From: Rhizobium sp. Leaf453
Lineage (GTDB): Bacteria; Pseudomonadota; Alphaproteobacteria; Rhizobiales; Rhizobiaceae
Reading direction: 5' to 3'
NCBI RefSeq assembly: GCF_001425605.1
Contig: NZ_LMRG01000005.1
Coordinates: forward strand, 1 to 64,000
Length of the DNA: 64,000 bases
Shown here: positions 27,151 through 35,834 of the stretch, one piece after another
Layout: each line of letters starts with the position of its first letter
Position numbering within the stretch: the stretch's first letter is position 1
Made by a program: the position numbers and the translations under genes
Notes under the pieces: generated by a model
The model's input: only the letters and a program-made list of their open reading frames with translations
What the model was told of the DNA's origin: nothing
The model's database searches: none

Positions 27151-27547
27151 CTAGCGCTCATGCAAAACGTCGCCCGCGATAGTCCAGCGAATATCGACAA
27201 CACGGTCTTTATTCGGCAACGCGCCGTATTTCTATGCGTTCGTTAGCAGCTCGTGTAACACCACCGAGAAGGAAAGAGCAGCCTTCGGGTCGAGCGTGAC
27301 CAATGGTCCGAAGCCTTGATCCGGTCACCGCCCTCAAGGCCGATGTTGATCTTCGAGCCATCCATGATATCGGACAAAGTCGCGCTGACCCAGCCCGTTG
27401 CAGCAACAGGCAGTGGGCTTTCGCATAGGCTGCGATGCGCGCCGTCAATGTCGAGGCAGCCTCATCGAGAGACTGCACGTTCCGGAGGGACTGCGTGGCG
27501 ATCGACTTAACAACCGACAGCATATTCTTCATCCGGTGACCAATCAC
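27151..27547 (-). pseudogene. HWE/HisKA_2 histidine kinase fragment
   Basis: The minus strand encodes IGHRMKNMLSVVKSIATQSL (the H-box of HWE kinases), then, after frame changes near 27410 and 27290, the N-box region SFSVVLHELLTNA. An in-frame TAG follows where the family has a residue before KYGALPNKDR. The segment lacks the sensor half and begins directly after the neighbouring secreted-protein stop. Two frameshifts and a stop make this a dead remnant. Confidence 0.8.
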
Positions 27548-27548
27548 G

Positions 27549-28067
27549 TCAATGCTTGAGGCACTTCGCGCCCAATGCCATTGCCTTGTAGGTCCCCTTC
27601 AGATCCACGACAAAAGCTCCCTTGGTTTCGGGAAACACAGCCATCTCATATCTCTTGGCCAGGTCGCGCTTGAAGTTGGGATCGTCTGAAAGGATGTAGC
27701 CGCCGGAGTAACCGCCTTTAAGTTCGCCGCGCGTAGCGGTGGCGATGCCAGCATAGAGATGACCGTCGATCGAGACGAAGACCTCCGACTTGGTCGCGTT
27801 CTGAAAGCCAAGGTCTGCCTTGGTAAATACGCCAAGGTATCCAACTTCCTCATTTGCGGTCACGCCCATCTGCACGGAGCCCAAGCCAAAATCGCGCACG
27901 ATCAAGCAATCTCTGCGGGTCTGGTTTGCATAGACAGTCCATCCCTCGACCTCGCCATATTTGACAAGAACGTCGCTTGCCGTTGGAACGGGCGTTTGGG
28001 CGGGGGCGGCGATCGCTGACGAAAGCGCGATCGAGGTCGCGGCAGCAAAGTTCAGGAACTGTTTCAT
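27549..28067 (-). CDS. secreted hypothetical protein
   Basis: 172 residues with a clear signal peptide (MKQFLNFAAATSIALSSAIA, cleavage near APA-QT). The mature part has a beta-rich pattern (GEVEGWTVYANQTRRDCLI, EEVGYLGVFTKAD, GGYSGGYILSDD, FVVDLKGTYKAMALGAKCL) and two cysteines that could pair. An AAGGGGATATCA ribosome site precedes ATG 28067. Similar periplasmic proteins occur widely in rhizobia, with no known activity. It is separate from the pseudogene that follows. Confidence 0.7.
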   Translation of the reverse strand: MKQFLNFAAATSIALSSAIAAPAQTPVPTASDVLVKYGEVEGWTVYANQTRRDCLIVRDFGLGSVQMGVTANEEVGYLGVFTKADLGFQNATKSEVFVSIDGHLYAGIATATRGELKGGYSGGYILSDDPNFKRDLAKRYEMAVFPETKGAFVVDLKGTYKAMALGAKCLKH

Positions 28068-28341
28068 TGATATCCCCTTTGATGTGCGGGCTGATCCGCC
28101 CTGTGCCTCGTTAGCGAAATGAAGATCACCTGGAAGCCAAAAATACTGTTGTGAAAAATGTTCACATGCGATGCGGGCGAGAAAAGGCGAGAAAATTCAA
28201 GGGCGACCCCAGAACAATCGTATATTTTCACAACCCGTGGTGCAACGAAAGATATGTGCTTCAGTCAGATTAGGGAGTCTGACCGCGTCGCTTGCGAAAG
28301 AGCAGACATGCAGCGAGCTTACATGCGCGGCGCTGATCGAG

Positions 28342-28614
28342 ATGAAGCCCAATGCGCTCGACCAGGCAGCCGCCCTGCAGGGTTGGGACCTGCCGGAGGT
28401 GTTCCAGCATCTACGCCATTTGCTGGAGGCGCGGATGGTCAATCGGGGTAAGCGTGAGTTTATCCACGTTCTGCGACTTCTGGAGGCAATGCCCAAGGAC
28501 GTCGTCACCTTTGCTGCGACCGAGGCGATCCATCTGGGCGCGGCCGGTTTTGACGCGGTCAAGCTGATTGCTCTGGCACGTATCGAACGTCGTCCAGCCG
28601 CGGCTTTTAGCTAA
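28342..28614 (+). pseudogene. IS21-family IstA transposase C-terminal remnant
   Basis: The C-terminal 90 codons read NALDQAAALQGWDLPEVFQ, ARMVNRGKREFIHVLRLLE, AIHLGAAGFDAVKLIALARI and ERRP, matching the end of IS21 IstA transposases. The catalytic core is missing and nothing of istB follows. The frame stays open upstream, but those residues are unrelated. A decayed scrap. Confidence 0.75.
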
Positions 28615-28825
28615 CTATTAACCGTATCCGTTCCCTCAGGCTCCGTGAGATCCCTGAGGCCTTGAAGCGGCGGAAGATCACGATCCAGAGCACACCCGCT
28701 TTGACCTCGATCGCTCCGGCCCAGATCGAGGCGCAAAGGGCCGCTTGATCTTTAACGTCGCCCTTATGTCAGGGGCGCCGTCGGGACGGCGCCCGTCAAC
28801 ATTCCGGGTTGGGAAGGAGAGAGCA

Positions 28826-28930
28826 ATGAAGCCCGATATGTTCAGAAAACCGGTTACCATTCTTGTCGGTTTGGGCTTCCCTGCGGAAGTTCATAGCGTC
28901 ATGGACGCCTACCCACGCCTTGTCGAGTAG
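28826..28930 (+). pseudogene. short broken ORF resembling a DUF982-like small protein
   Basis: ATG 28826 follows a GGAGAGAGCA ribosome site and encodes MFRKPVTILVGLGFPAEVHS and VMDAYPRLVE before a TAG. The opening is reminiscent of small rhizobial DUF982 proteins, which have a tryptophan at this point (TGG versus TAG). Beyond the stop, another frame reads LVQGHDTYHWLNTVLIEG to a stop at 29034, so a stop or frameshift has probably split an original gene of about 70 codons. Weak call. Confidence 0.35.
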
Positions 28931-28934
28931 CCAA

Positions 28935-29286
28935 CCTCGTTCAGGGACACGACACATACCATTGGCTCAACACGGTCCTGATCGAGGGCGCAAAGAAAAA
29001 CCGCGAAGAAATTGAACTTCCGATTGGAGAATAGACTGTCTTCCGCTTCGAAAACCAAACAGCTGAATTAATTCGAAATGGCAAAGACAATATGGTGCCG
29101 AGCGTTCGAGTCTGCTCAAGGCGAAGAAGCCGTCCGGAACAGTGCCAACGCTAATTTAAAGCTGGTAGACGACCTTGCGCCCATATCGGCCATAGGGGCA
29201 GGTTTTACCTTCACCCAGAAGCGGGCATTATGGATCACCTGAATTTCACAGTCGCCACAAGGAGCGATTCCCCTGATCTGTGAGCG
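28935..29286. other. gap without supported genes
   Basis: Apart from the possible tail of the broken small gene (to 29034), I see no gene, RNA or repeat between 28935 and the end of the methyltransferase gene at 29287. Confidence 0.35.
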
Positions 29287-29913
29287 TCACGCCCGGCTCG
29301 CCCGCACGCTCAGCCACCGATCATGGGGCTTTCCGACACACTGGCGTACCTTGCTGACGATCCAGCCCGCGTCTGTGAGTTCGGACCGCAGGCCAGACTC
29401 GCGCCAGTACGTCTCGGCGTAATGCCGCGGTGCTGCGGCGCTGCCGTGGGTGGATACATCCTCGCCTTCGCCCTCTCTGACCGAGACGTGCAGGCGCCCA
29501 CCGGTCCGGGTCGCCCCGGCAAGCCGTCTAAGCACTGTGCCGAAATTTTCGCGCGCGACATGAATTAGGCAGGCGCAGGCCCAGATCCCATCGTATGGTG
29601 TGCCGGGACGCTGCGGGTCTGCCATGTCATCGGTCAGCGGGTCCAACAGGTCGGCCTCGAAGCCGCTTTCGCGAAGCAGTTCGACGAAGCCCTTCGAAAT
29701 GTCGGTACGTCGGACGCTAATTCCCCGCTTCTCAAACTCAAGTGCATCTCGCCCGCCACCGCTTCCGATTTCCAGCACCCTTCCCGAGCCGCCCAGGTCG
29801 GTCACGAACGCATCGATCTCGGTCGCGACCCACTCGGGCATCGCCGCCGCCTCGGCAGCATACTCCGCCGCGACCGCATCATAGGACCGCACGGTATCCA
29901 GGTCGGTGCTCAC
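29287..29913 (-). CDS. class I SAM-dependent methyltransferase
   Basis: 208 residues. Motif I (GRVLEIGSGGGRDALEFE), the acidic end of strand 2 (RRTDISKGFVELL), motif IV-like YDGIWACACLIHVAREN and post-motif GGRLHVSVREGEGE define a small stand-alone Rossmann methyltransferase. The substrate is unknown, perhaps a small metabolite. It lies about 300 bp downstream of the redox operon on the same strand, so co-transcription is uncertain. Confidence 0.85.
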   Translation of the reverse strand: MSTDLDTVRSYDAVAAEYAAEAAAMPEWVATEIDAFVTDLGGSGRVLEIGSGGGRDALEFEKRGISVRRTDISKGFVELLRESGFEADLLDPLTDDMADPQRPGTPYDGIWACACLIHVARENFGTVLRRLAGATRTGGRLHVSVREGEGEDVSTHGSAAAPRHYAETYWRESGLRSELTDAGWIVSKVRQCVGKPHDRWLSVRASRA

Positions 29914-30210
29914 TCTAGCGCTTCTCCTTCAAAACAAGGGTCCTGATGAGCGAGAGGCTGATCATCCCGTGCGCCTTTTACACACTTCGGCAGTTGCGAC
30001 ATCGCGGGCGATTTCCTTCCCTGCTTTAGCAGAAATGCGATCAGAGACACCACCGACCGAGTCAATGCTTCCGGACGGCAGTGCGCCCGCAAGCTTACCC
30101 TTTGCAGGCTCTCCAGCAAGTTCCGAAAGCTGAAGTTGCTACAGACTGGCCCAGTTGAGCAGTGTCGTGGCATCCTTGGGAGGTCAGCTTGCGCTTGGCG
30201 CCGGCCACTG

Positions 30211-30843
30211 TCAGGGCTTCACGAACCGATATGCAAAGCGATCGGTCTCGCCCTTGATCATGGGATCGAACACCTTGATCGCGTGTGAATCGTTCCTGTT
30301 CGCGAGCAAGGTGCTTTCCGCATCCAGTACGAAGCCGGCAGCCTCCACCTCCTCGCGCACTGAGGCAGGGTCGATGCGATGCAATGACTGGGCATCACCT
30401 GCGCCGGCTCCGGCGGCGGCGGCGTGATCGACGATGACGTAGAATCCACCGGGCTTTAGCCGCTCGTAGACAGCTCGATTGAAATCGGCCGCCGTCGCGC
30501 CCCTGGTCTGCATCAGCGCGGTGTGGAGATCGTGGTAGAACAGGTGCAGCCACAGGACATCTGCTGGCTGCGTGATCTCCGCCATCGCCACGAGGTCCGC
30601 TGAGAGGGCTTCGACATTTTCCCGGCCTGCCTCTTGCGCGAGCGTTCGCATGACGCCGACCGGATCGTTCTTGAAGTGCGCGACTTCGGCCGGCACGAAG
30701 CTGGTGACTCGACCTTCGGGTCCGACGATGTCGGAGAACAGGCGCGTCCAGTCACCGTCGCCTGGGTAAACGTCGATGACGGTGGCACCCGCATCAATGC
30801 GTGCAAACCGGATCAACTCGGATAGTTTGGATTGGTCGTACAT
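30211..30843 (-). CDS. SAM-dependent methyltransferase-like protein
   Basis: 210 residues starting at ATG 30843 behind AAGGAAATTCCG. It has a methyltransferase fold with a modified glycine loop (GATVIDVYPGDGDWTRLF), an acidic second strand, DVLWLHLFYHDLHTALM and KPGGFYVIVDHAAAAG, plus a C-terminal EVEAAGFVLD. Close family members are annotated as class I methyltransferases, often with a signal peptide that is absent here. It is the most distal close-spaced gene of the LysR-linked group (67 bp after the NTF2-like gene). Confidence 0.8.
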   Translation of the reverse strand: MYDQSKLSELIRFARIDAGATVIDVYPGDGDWTRLFSDIVGPEGRVTSFVPAEVAHFKNDPVGVMRTLAQEAGRENVEALSADLVAMAEITQPADVLWLHLFYHDLHTALMQTRGATAADFNRAVYERLKPGGFYVIVDHAAAAGAGAGDAQSLHRIDPASVREEVEAAGFVLDAESTLLANRNDSHAIKVFDPMIKGETDRFAYRFVKP

Positions 30844-30909
30844 CGGAATTTCCTTTGCGGTTGGGCATTATTCACCTTCGGCGAAAGCCGATGTTGCAGA
30901 AGGCCTGCA

Positions 30910-31326
30910 CTATGTTGCTCCGGCCGCGTCCATCTGCGAGGCTCGGGCCAGCGCTTGCGTATCGATATATTCCCGGATGCTGGTCAGTCTGCCGTCCCGG
31001 ACCGTGATGACGAAGATCCAGTCGTCCTCGAACGGCTTGTTCGTGGCTTTGACCTTCCCGCTGGCGAAGCCGATGACGAGAACACGGTCTCCTTGTGCGA
31101 CAAACTCCCGGGGTTCCGTGGAGGTTTCCATCGACCTGGATGCCGTCTCCAGCAAATCTGCCAGCCCCGCGTGCCCCCGGTAGGTGCCGGCCAGCGGCCA
31201 GTCCTTGCCCGGGATGATCCACTCGATATCTTCGGCGACCAGCGCCAGCAGAGCCTCCTTGTCGCCGCGGCCGATCACAGCGAAGAAGTCCTTCACGGTC
31301 TCGATGTTTTTTTCGGTGCTCATCAT
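30910..31326 (-). CDS. NTF2-like (SnoaL/ketosteroid isomerase-type) protein
   Basis: 138 residues with the cone-shaped NTF2 fold pattern: an N-terminal helix (IETVKDFFAVIGRGDKEAL), VAEDIEWIIPGKDWPLAGTY, FVAQGDRVLVIGFASGKV and DDWIFVITVRDGRLTSIREY. GGAGAAATA lies before ATG 31326. Such proteins are isomerases, cyclases or binding proteins for small hydrophobic molecules. The SDR and reductase neighbours suggest oxidation or detoxification of a small organic compound. Confidence 0.85.
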   Translation of the reverse strand: MMSTEKNIETVKDFFAVIGRGDKEALLALVAEDIEWIIPGKDWPLAGTYRGHAGLADLLETASRSMETSTEPREFVAQGDRVLVIGFASGKVKATNKPFEDDWIFVITVRDGRLTSIREYIDTQALARASQMDAAGAT

Positions 31327-31407
31327 TATTTCTCCATTTCGCTTGGATCGGATCGCGCTCGATCCGATCCAAGCAGCGTGGCGCTGCCGGTGGGCAGGTG
31401 GTCTTCA

Positions 31408-32007
31408 TCAGTCGAACTTGACCAGGTCCTTGAAGATCAGATGACCCCAGCTCTTTCCGCGCGCCTGGACCAGCAGCCCGCCTTCCGAAAGCGCGCCAAG
31501 TTTGATCGGCGAGAAACCGAGATTTTCCGCGAGTGTGCCGATCTGCGCTGCGGCAGCGTCATCGTCGCTCGCCAGGAACACGGCTCTCCTGCCACCATGC
31601 ACGGCCGGATCTTGGGCAAGAACCGCAGCGCCCAAGTGGTTGAACCCCTTGACCACACTTGCACCGTAGAAGGCCTTTGCAACAAAGGCGGAAGAAGGTT
31701 GTCCTCCAAGTTCCTCCGGGGGCACGCCGTAGGCATTGGTCACATCGACGATTGTCTTCCCCTGCCAGGTGGGAAGCGTCTTCGCGACCTCCGGGTGCGC
31801 TTCGAAACGCACAGCCAGGAAGATGACGTCCGCCTTGACGGCGTCCGCCAGTGTTTTGGCAATGACCCACGGCCCAATCGCGGCAGCCTCGGCTGCAAAA
31901 CTTTCCGGGTCACGCGTGGTTGCCACGGACACTTCGATGCTCTTGCGGGAAAACGCTTGGGCCAGAGCTCGGCCGATATTGCCGAAGCCGATGATTGCAT
32001 ACCTCAT
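31408..32007 (-). CDS. NADPH-dependent F420 reductase-like oxidoreductase
   Basis: About 199 residues from ATG 32007 (GGAGAAGC ribosome site). The frame is open further upstream but without a site. An N-terminal dinucleotide loop (MRYAIIGFGNIGRALAQAFS), then VATTRDPESF, DVIFLAVRFEAHPEVAKTL, TIVDVTNAYG, and VVKGFNHLGAAVLAQDPAV, place it in the NAD(P)-binding family often named NADPH-dependent F420 reductase. Since rhizobia generally lack F420, the real hydride acceptor is probably another flavin or a small carbonyl. Part of the LysR-linked group. Confidence 0.85.
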   Translation of the reverse strand: MRYAIIGFGNIGRALAQAFSRKSIEVSVATTRDPESFAAEAAAIGPWVIAKTLADAVKADVIFLAVRFEAHPEVAKTLPTWQGKTIVDVTNAYGVPPEELGGQPSSAFVAKAFYGASVVKGFNHLGAAVLAQDPAVHGGRRAVFLASDDDAAAAQIGTLAENLGFSPIKLGALSEGGLLVQARGKSWGHLIFKDLVKFD

Positions 32008-32038
32008 AATGCTTCTCCGATTCTGTGTTAACGCCGGG

Positions 32039-32791
32039 TCAGACCTGCGCCCACCCACCGTCGACGGCGAGATCGATGCCGGTGATGTAGGAGCTTTCGT
32101 CGGAGGCGAGGAACGTGAGGGCAGCCGCGATTTCCTCTGGCTTGCCCCTGCGACCCATCGGGATCTGTGACGCAAACTGGGCGACCGCCTGCTCGGCTTG
32201 CTCGGCGGTGAGGCCGGTCGTTGTCGCCAAGGCGGGAGTCTCGATCGCGCCGGGGCTCATCGTATTGACGCGGATATTGCGATCCTTCAGTTCCTGGGTC
32301 CAGGACCGCGAGAAGCTGCGAACAGCCGCCTTGCTTGCTGCGTAGGCGCTGAACGCTGGCAGTCCCATCACATTCGAGACCGAAGAGTTCAGGATAATCG
32401 AACCGCCGTCCTTGAAGAGGGGAAGAGCCTTCTGCACCGTAAAGAACAGACCCTTCACGTTCACATCGAAGGTTTGGTCAAAATGGGCCTCAGTCGCTGC
32501 CGCAAGCGGAGCGACCGTACCTGCGCCGGCGTTTGCGAAGAGAATGTCGATGTGACCATGTTTCTCCTTTACGGTGGCGTAGAGCCGGTCCAGATCCTCC
32601 AAGCGCGAGACATCGCCCACGACTGTTGTCACGTTTTTCCCGATAATCGCCGCGGCCTCCTGTAAGACTTTCTCGCGTCGCCCAATGATCACGACCTGCG
32701 CACCTTCTTCCGCGAAGCGCTTGGCGGTGGCCAAGCCGATCCCGCTGCTTCCGCCCGTGATGACTGCGATTTTACCTTCTAGTGCTTTCAT
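32039..32791 (-). CDS. short-chain dehydrogenase/reductase
   Basis: 250 residues from ATG 32791, using AAGGACAAAGATT as ribosome site; the longer frame upstream lacks one. Classical SDR motifs: the cofactor loop ITGGSSGIGLATAKRF, NAGAG, the catalytic serine in IILNSSVSN, the YxxxK motif (SAYAASKAAVRSF), and MSPGAIETPA. It is one of two tandem SDR genes, clearly diverged from the other, with 31 bp to the reductase gene downstream. Confidence 0.9.
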   Translation of the reverse strand: MKALEGKIAVITGGSSGIGLATAKRFAEEGAQVVIIGRREKVLQEAAAIIGKNVTTVVGDVSRLEDLDRLYATVKEKHGHIDILFANAGAGTVAPLAAATEAHFDQTFDVNVKGLFFTVQKALPLFKDGGSIILNSSVSNVMGLPAFSAYAASKAAVRSFSRSWTQELKDRNIRVNTMSPGAIETPALATTTGLTAEQAEQAVAQFASQIPMGRRGKPEEIAAALTFLASDESSYITGIDLAVDGGWAQV

Positions 32792-32840
32792 AATCTTTGT
32801 CCTTCTGTGTGTGTGAGTTAGGCACGGAACCGCGCCGGGG

Positions 32841-33575
32841 TCAGAGTTGGGCGAGCCCACCGTCGACGGCGACTTCGCTGGCGGTCATGAAGCTGCTGTC
32901 GCCTGACGCTAGAAAGGCGGCCACGGCCGCGATCTCTGCCGGATCGGCCATGCGCTGCAGCGGGGTCATTGCGCCGTAGGCCTTCTGGCCCTCCTCTCCG
33001 AGCGCTTCCTTTGCCAGTTCGGTGGCCGTCGCCCCGGGCGACAGCACGTTGACCCGAATGCCGGTGCCCTTCAGATCCTCGGCCCAGGTCCGTGCGAGAT
33101 TGCGCACGGCTGCCTTGCTGGCGCTGTAGGCGGTGAAAGCGGGAGCGCCTGTGGTGCCGGCGCTCGATCCTGTCAGGATGATCGAACCGCCCAGGCCCAT
33201 CAGCGGTAGCGCCTTCTGGACCGTGAAGATCGTGCCCTTCACGTTGGTGTCGAAAGTGTCGTCGATGTGCTTGGCGGTGATCTGGCCGAGAGGAAGCGGA
33301 CTTCCGGCCCCAGCATTGGCGAAGACGACGTCGAGGCTTCCGCGCTCGGCTTTCACCGCCGCGTAGAGCCGATCCAGATCGGCCTCATCCGAGACCGAGC
33401 CCTTCACCGCGCGGGCGTTGGGTCCAAGCGCGGCCACAGCCGCATCGAGTGCTTGCTGCCGACGGCCGTAGATGAAGACGAAGGCACCTTCCTCGATGAA
33501 GCGCCTTGCGGCGGCGAGGCCGATACCGGTGGCGCCGCCCGTGATCACGGCGGTCTTTCCATTCAATCTGGTCAT
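32841..33575 (-). CDS. short-chain dehydrogenase/reductase
   Basis: 244 residues. ATG 33575 is chosen because AAGGA lies eight bases upstream; an in-frame ATG at 33584 is too close to it. Motifs: VITGGATGIGLAAARRF, NAGAGSPLPLG, IILTGSSAGTT, TAYSASKAAVRNLAR and LSPGATATELAKEALG. It is the first gene of the leftward group and is divergent from the LysR regulator, 226 bp away. Confidence 0.9.
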   Translation of the reverse strand: MTRLNGKTAVITGGATGIGLAAARRFIEEGAFVFIYGRRQQALDAAVAALGPNARAVKGSVSDEADLDRLYAAVKAERGSLDVVFANAGAGSPLPLGQITAKHIDDTFDTNVKGTIFTVQKALPLMGLGGSIILTGSSAGTTGAPAFTAYSASKAAVRNLARTWAEDLKGTGIRVNVLSPGATATELAKEALGEEGQKAYGAMTPLQRMADPAEIAAVAAFLASGDSSFMTASEVAVDGGLAQL

Positions 33576-33801
33576 GTTATGCATTCCTTGTGTCGCGTCT
33601 CGGGTCATCGCTTTGCGGAGGCATCCTCCGACAGCCTCCATATGGGTTCGCCGGTGCCAGGCGGTGAGTGTGCAATCGCGCGCATCCGTGGTGCGAAAAC
33701 GATCCACTTACCTGATCGAACGCGGCGACGATCACGCGCAATCCCGCTCAGTATGGTAGACTTGTATTCGGAAGCCGCCCCACGCGGCGCGGGAATGGAC
33801 C

Positions 33802-34698
33802 ATGATCGACTGGGATGACGTTCGCTACTTTCTTGCTGCCGCGCGTGGCGGCTCAGTGCGGGCTGCCGCCAAGAGCCTGGGAGTCAACCACGCGACCGTG
33901 CTGCGACGCATTGCTCAGCTCGAGGAGCACCTCGGGGCGCAGATGTTCGAAAAGCTGCCTTCGGGCTACCGCCTGACGGCCGCGGGCGAGGAGGTTCTCG
34001 AGTTCGCGAACCAGATGGAAGCCTCGTCGCACCAACTGGAGACGCGCGTCTTCGGGCGCGATCAGAGCGTACGCGGGCTTCTGCGGGTGACGCTGCCCCC
34101 GTTCCTTGCGACACACCTGCTCATGCCGGATATCGCAGATTTTGCGCGTCTACATCCGGACATCGAGATGGAGATCGTATCGACCGGCGAGGTCGTGAAT
34201 CTGACCAACCGGGAGGCGGATGTGGCGATCCGGATGGTCTCCGATCGCAAGACCCTGCCGCTCAATCTTCATGGCCTGAAAGGTCCGGATCTGCTCGCGG
34301 GTGTTTATATGTCCTGCGATAGACTGGCCGCGTGGCTTGCGGATGTGACGGATCCAATCCGGCCCATCGTCATCCGCGGTCAGACTCTTCCGGACTGGGT
34401 CAACGATGGGGAGGTTCGCGCCACAGGGGTTCCGTTCAGGACGCCGGACGCCGACGCGCAGATCGCTGCGGCAAGGCAAGGGATCGGCATGACCAAACTG
34501 CCCTGTTTCGTCGGAGATGCCGATCACCTGCTGGCGAGAGTTCCGGGCATCGATCTGAAATCACGTGCAACGATCTGGCTTCTCACGCAGGGGGAAACAC
34601 GCAAAACGAAGCGCGTGCGGCTGTTCACAGAGTTCATATCCCACCGACTTGCCGCGTACGCTCCGCTCCTCGCTGGGCGGTCCATATCGTGCGGCTGA
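33802..34698 (+). CDS. LysR-family transcriptional regulator
   Basis: 298 residues. An N-terminal winged helix (DWDDVRYFLAAARGGSVRAA, LGVNHATVLRRIAQLEEHLG) and a C-terminal effector domain (LLRVTLPPFLATHLLMPDI, LTNREADVAIRMVSDRK). It is divergently placed from the SDR operon, the standard LysR arrangement, so it probably controls that operon from the 33576-33801 gap. I could not assign a firm T-N11-A site. Confidence 0.9.
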   Translation: MIDWDDVRYFLAAARGGSVRAAAKSLGVNHATVLRRIAQLEEHLGAQMFEKLPSGYRLTAAGEEVLEFANQMEASSHQLETRVFGRDQSVRGLLRVTLPPFLATHLLMPDIADFARLHPDIEMEIVSTGEVVNLTNREADVAIRMVSDRKTLPLNLHGLKGPDLLAGVYMSCDRLAAWLADVTDPIRPIVIRGQTLPDWVNDGEVRATGVPFRTPDADAQIAAARQGIGMTKLPCFVGDADHLLARVPGIDLKSRATIWLLTQGETRKTKRVRLFTEFISHRLAAYAPLLAGRSISCG

Positions 34699-34936
34699 CG
34701 TCCCGTGCGAAACGCCACAAATGGGCTAGGAAATTGCTGTTGGAGATTGGCATTCCCAAGAGGACAGCCTGCAGAGAGGTAGCTCTCCGTAAAACCAAAT
34801 GCATAGTGGGCGGTCCGCTCCCGGTCCCGTATCGGTTATTCAATGCGAGCAAGGCTGACATTCGCTTCTGAGTTATTTCAGACCTATGCTCTGGAGTTAC
34901 AGGGTCGCAGTTCGTATCCCTTCAAGACCAAACTGG

Positions 34937-35689
34937 TTAGGAGAAATTCTCCAACACGGCTAGGAAGGTATGCCGATCGCCCTGTCCCTCGGTCAGCCGA
35001 ACGCGCCCCTCGATGTCGGCCAGATGATGATCCATCAACCGTTGCGCTTTTTCCAAATCCTTGGCTTTCAGAGCGCCGACAATCTGGCGGTGGTGATCAG
35101 CCCCGCAGTCTTCTTTCCGCTCCTCCTCGTACAGGGACATGACGAGCGAGAGGCGCGCGACGATCTTCGACAGTATCTCCGTCAAGACGGCATTTCCACC
35201 GAGCTCTGCCAGAACGACATGGAACTTGCCTGACAGCACCGTCTTCGACTTCTCATCACCATGGTGATGGATGTGCTCTTCCTCGTCGGTCAATTTTTCA
35301 AGCGCGTCCAACTGGTCGGCGGTCGCGTGGTCCAGGACCAGCTCCAGGATGACGTGCTCAAGCTTGCGACGGGCCTCGAACAAGGCCTTGGCCTCTTCGA
35401 TGCCCGGTTCGGCAACGAAGGTGCCGCGGTTCTTCTTGCGTTCCAGGAGATGGTCGCTTTCCAGAACGCCAAGGGCGCCACGCACCACTGTGCGGCTCAC
35501 GCCGAAGTGGTCGGCGATCGCGTCCTCAAGGATCTTGACGCCGGGCTTGAGCGCACCTTCGCCGATCGCCGTGGCAAGCGTGATCCGGATGCGTTCAGTC
35601 ACGTCGTCATGGGCGTTTTCTGCCGCATCGACCGAGCCGTTGGCCTTTGGTGCGGTCTTTGCGCCTTGACGTCGTGTCGTCTTCTTCAT
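34937..35689 (-). CDS. GntR-family (FadR/FCD-type) regulator
   Basis: 250 residues from ATG 35689 (GAGGTGG eight bases upstream). A GTG twelve bases further up is the alternative. A lysine-rich N-terminal extension, a winged helix (GALKPGVKILEDAIADHF, GVSRTVVRGALGVLESDHL), then the FCD helical domain with metal-type residues (LFEARRKLEHVILELVLDH, GKFHVVLAELGGNAVL, HHRQIVGALKAKDLEKA). FCD regulators bind small organic acids or nucleobase-related ligands. It is at the end of the leftward ABC/isomerase operon and likely controls both sides of the divergent ureide locus. Confidence 0.9.
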   Translation of the reverse strand: MKKTTRRQGAKTAPKANGSVDAAENAHDDVTERIRITLATAIGEGALKPGVKILEDAIADHFGVSRTVVRGALGVLESDHLLERKKNRGTFVAEPGIEEAKALFEARRKLEHVILELVLDHATADQLDALEKLTDEEEHIHHHGDEKSKTVLSGKFHVVLAELGGNAVLTEILSKIVARLSLVMSLYEEERKEDCGADHHRQIVGALKAKDLEKAQRLMDHHLADIEGRVRLTEGQGDRHTFLAVLENFS

Positions 35690-35793
35690 GTCTGTTTCCA
35701 CCTCAGATCAAGCGACCTAATTAATTTCATGAGAATATTCCTGCGTATATCCGTCTGATACCAAAAGTCGAGATCTTCCCATGGTTTTAAGGC

Positions 35794-35819
35794 GCATCGG
35801 CGACATATGTCGCCGGTGC
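35794..35819. promoter_or_regulatory. perfect 18-bp palindrome within a 26-bp inverted repeat
   Basis: CGGCGACATATGTCGCCG (35798-35815) is perfectly palindromic and extends by three more pairs on each side after one T-G mismatch. It lies 15 bp after the isomerase stop and about 105 bp before the GntR start. It could be the regulator's own operator or a stem-loop ending the upstream transcript; no T-run follows on the minus strand, which favours an operator or RNA-stability element. Confidence 0.55.
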
Positions 35820-35834
35820 TGGACCTCTGGTCTG

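Noticed and set aside
34895-34945. tRNA T-arm-like string (GGGTCGCAGTTCG...) with a related string near 49935
   Set aside because: The two strings share about 25 positions, but neither can be extended to a cloverleaf with acceptor and anticodon stems. Possibly old tRNA-derived attachment scraps; too weak to call.
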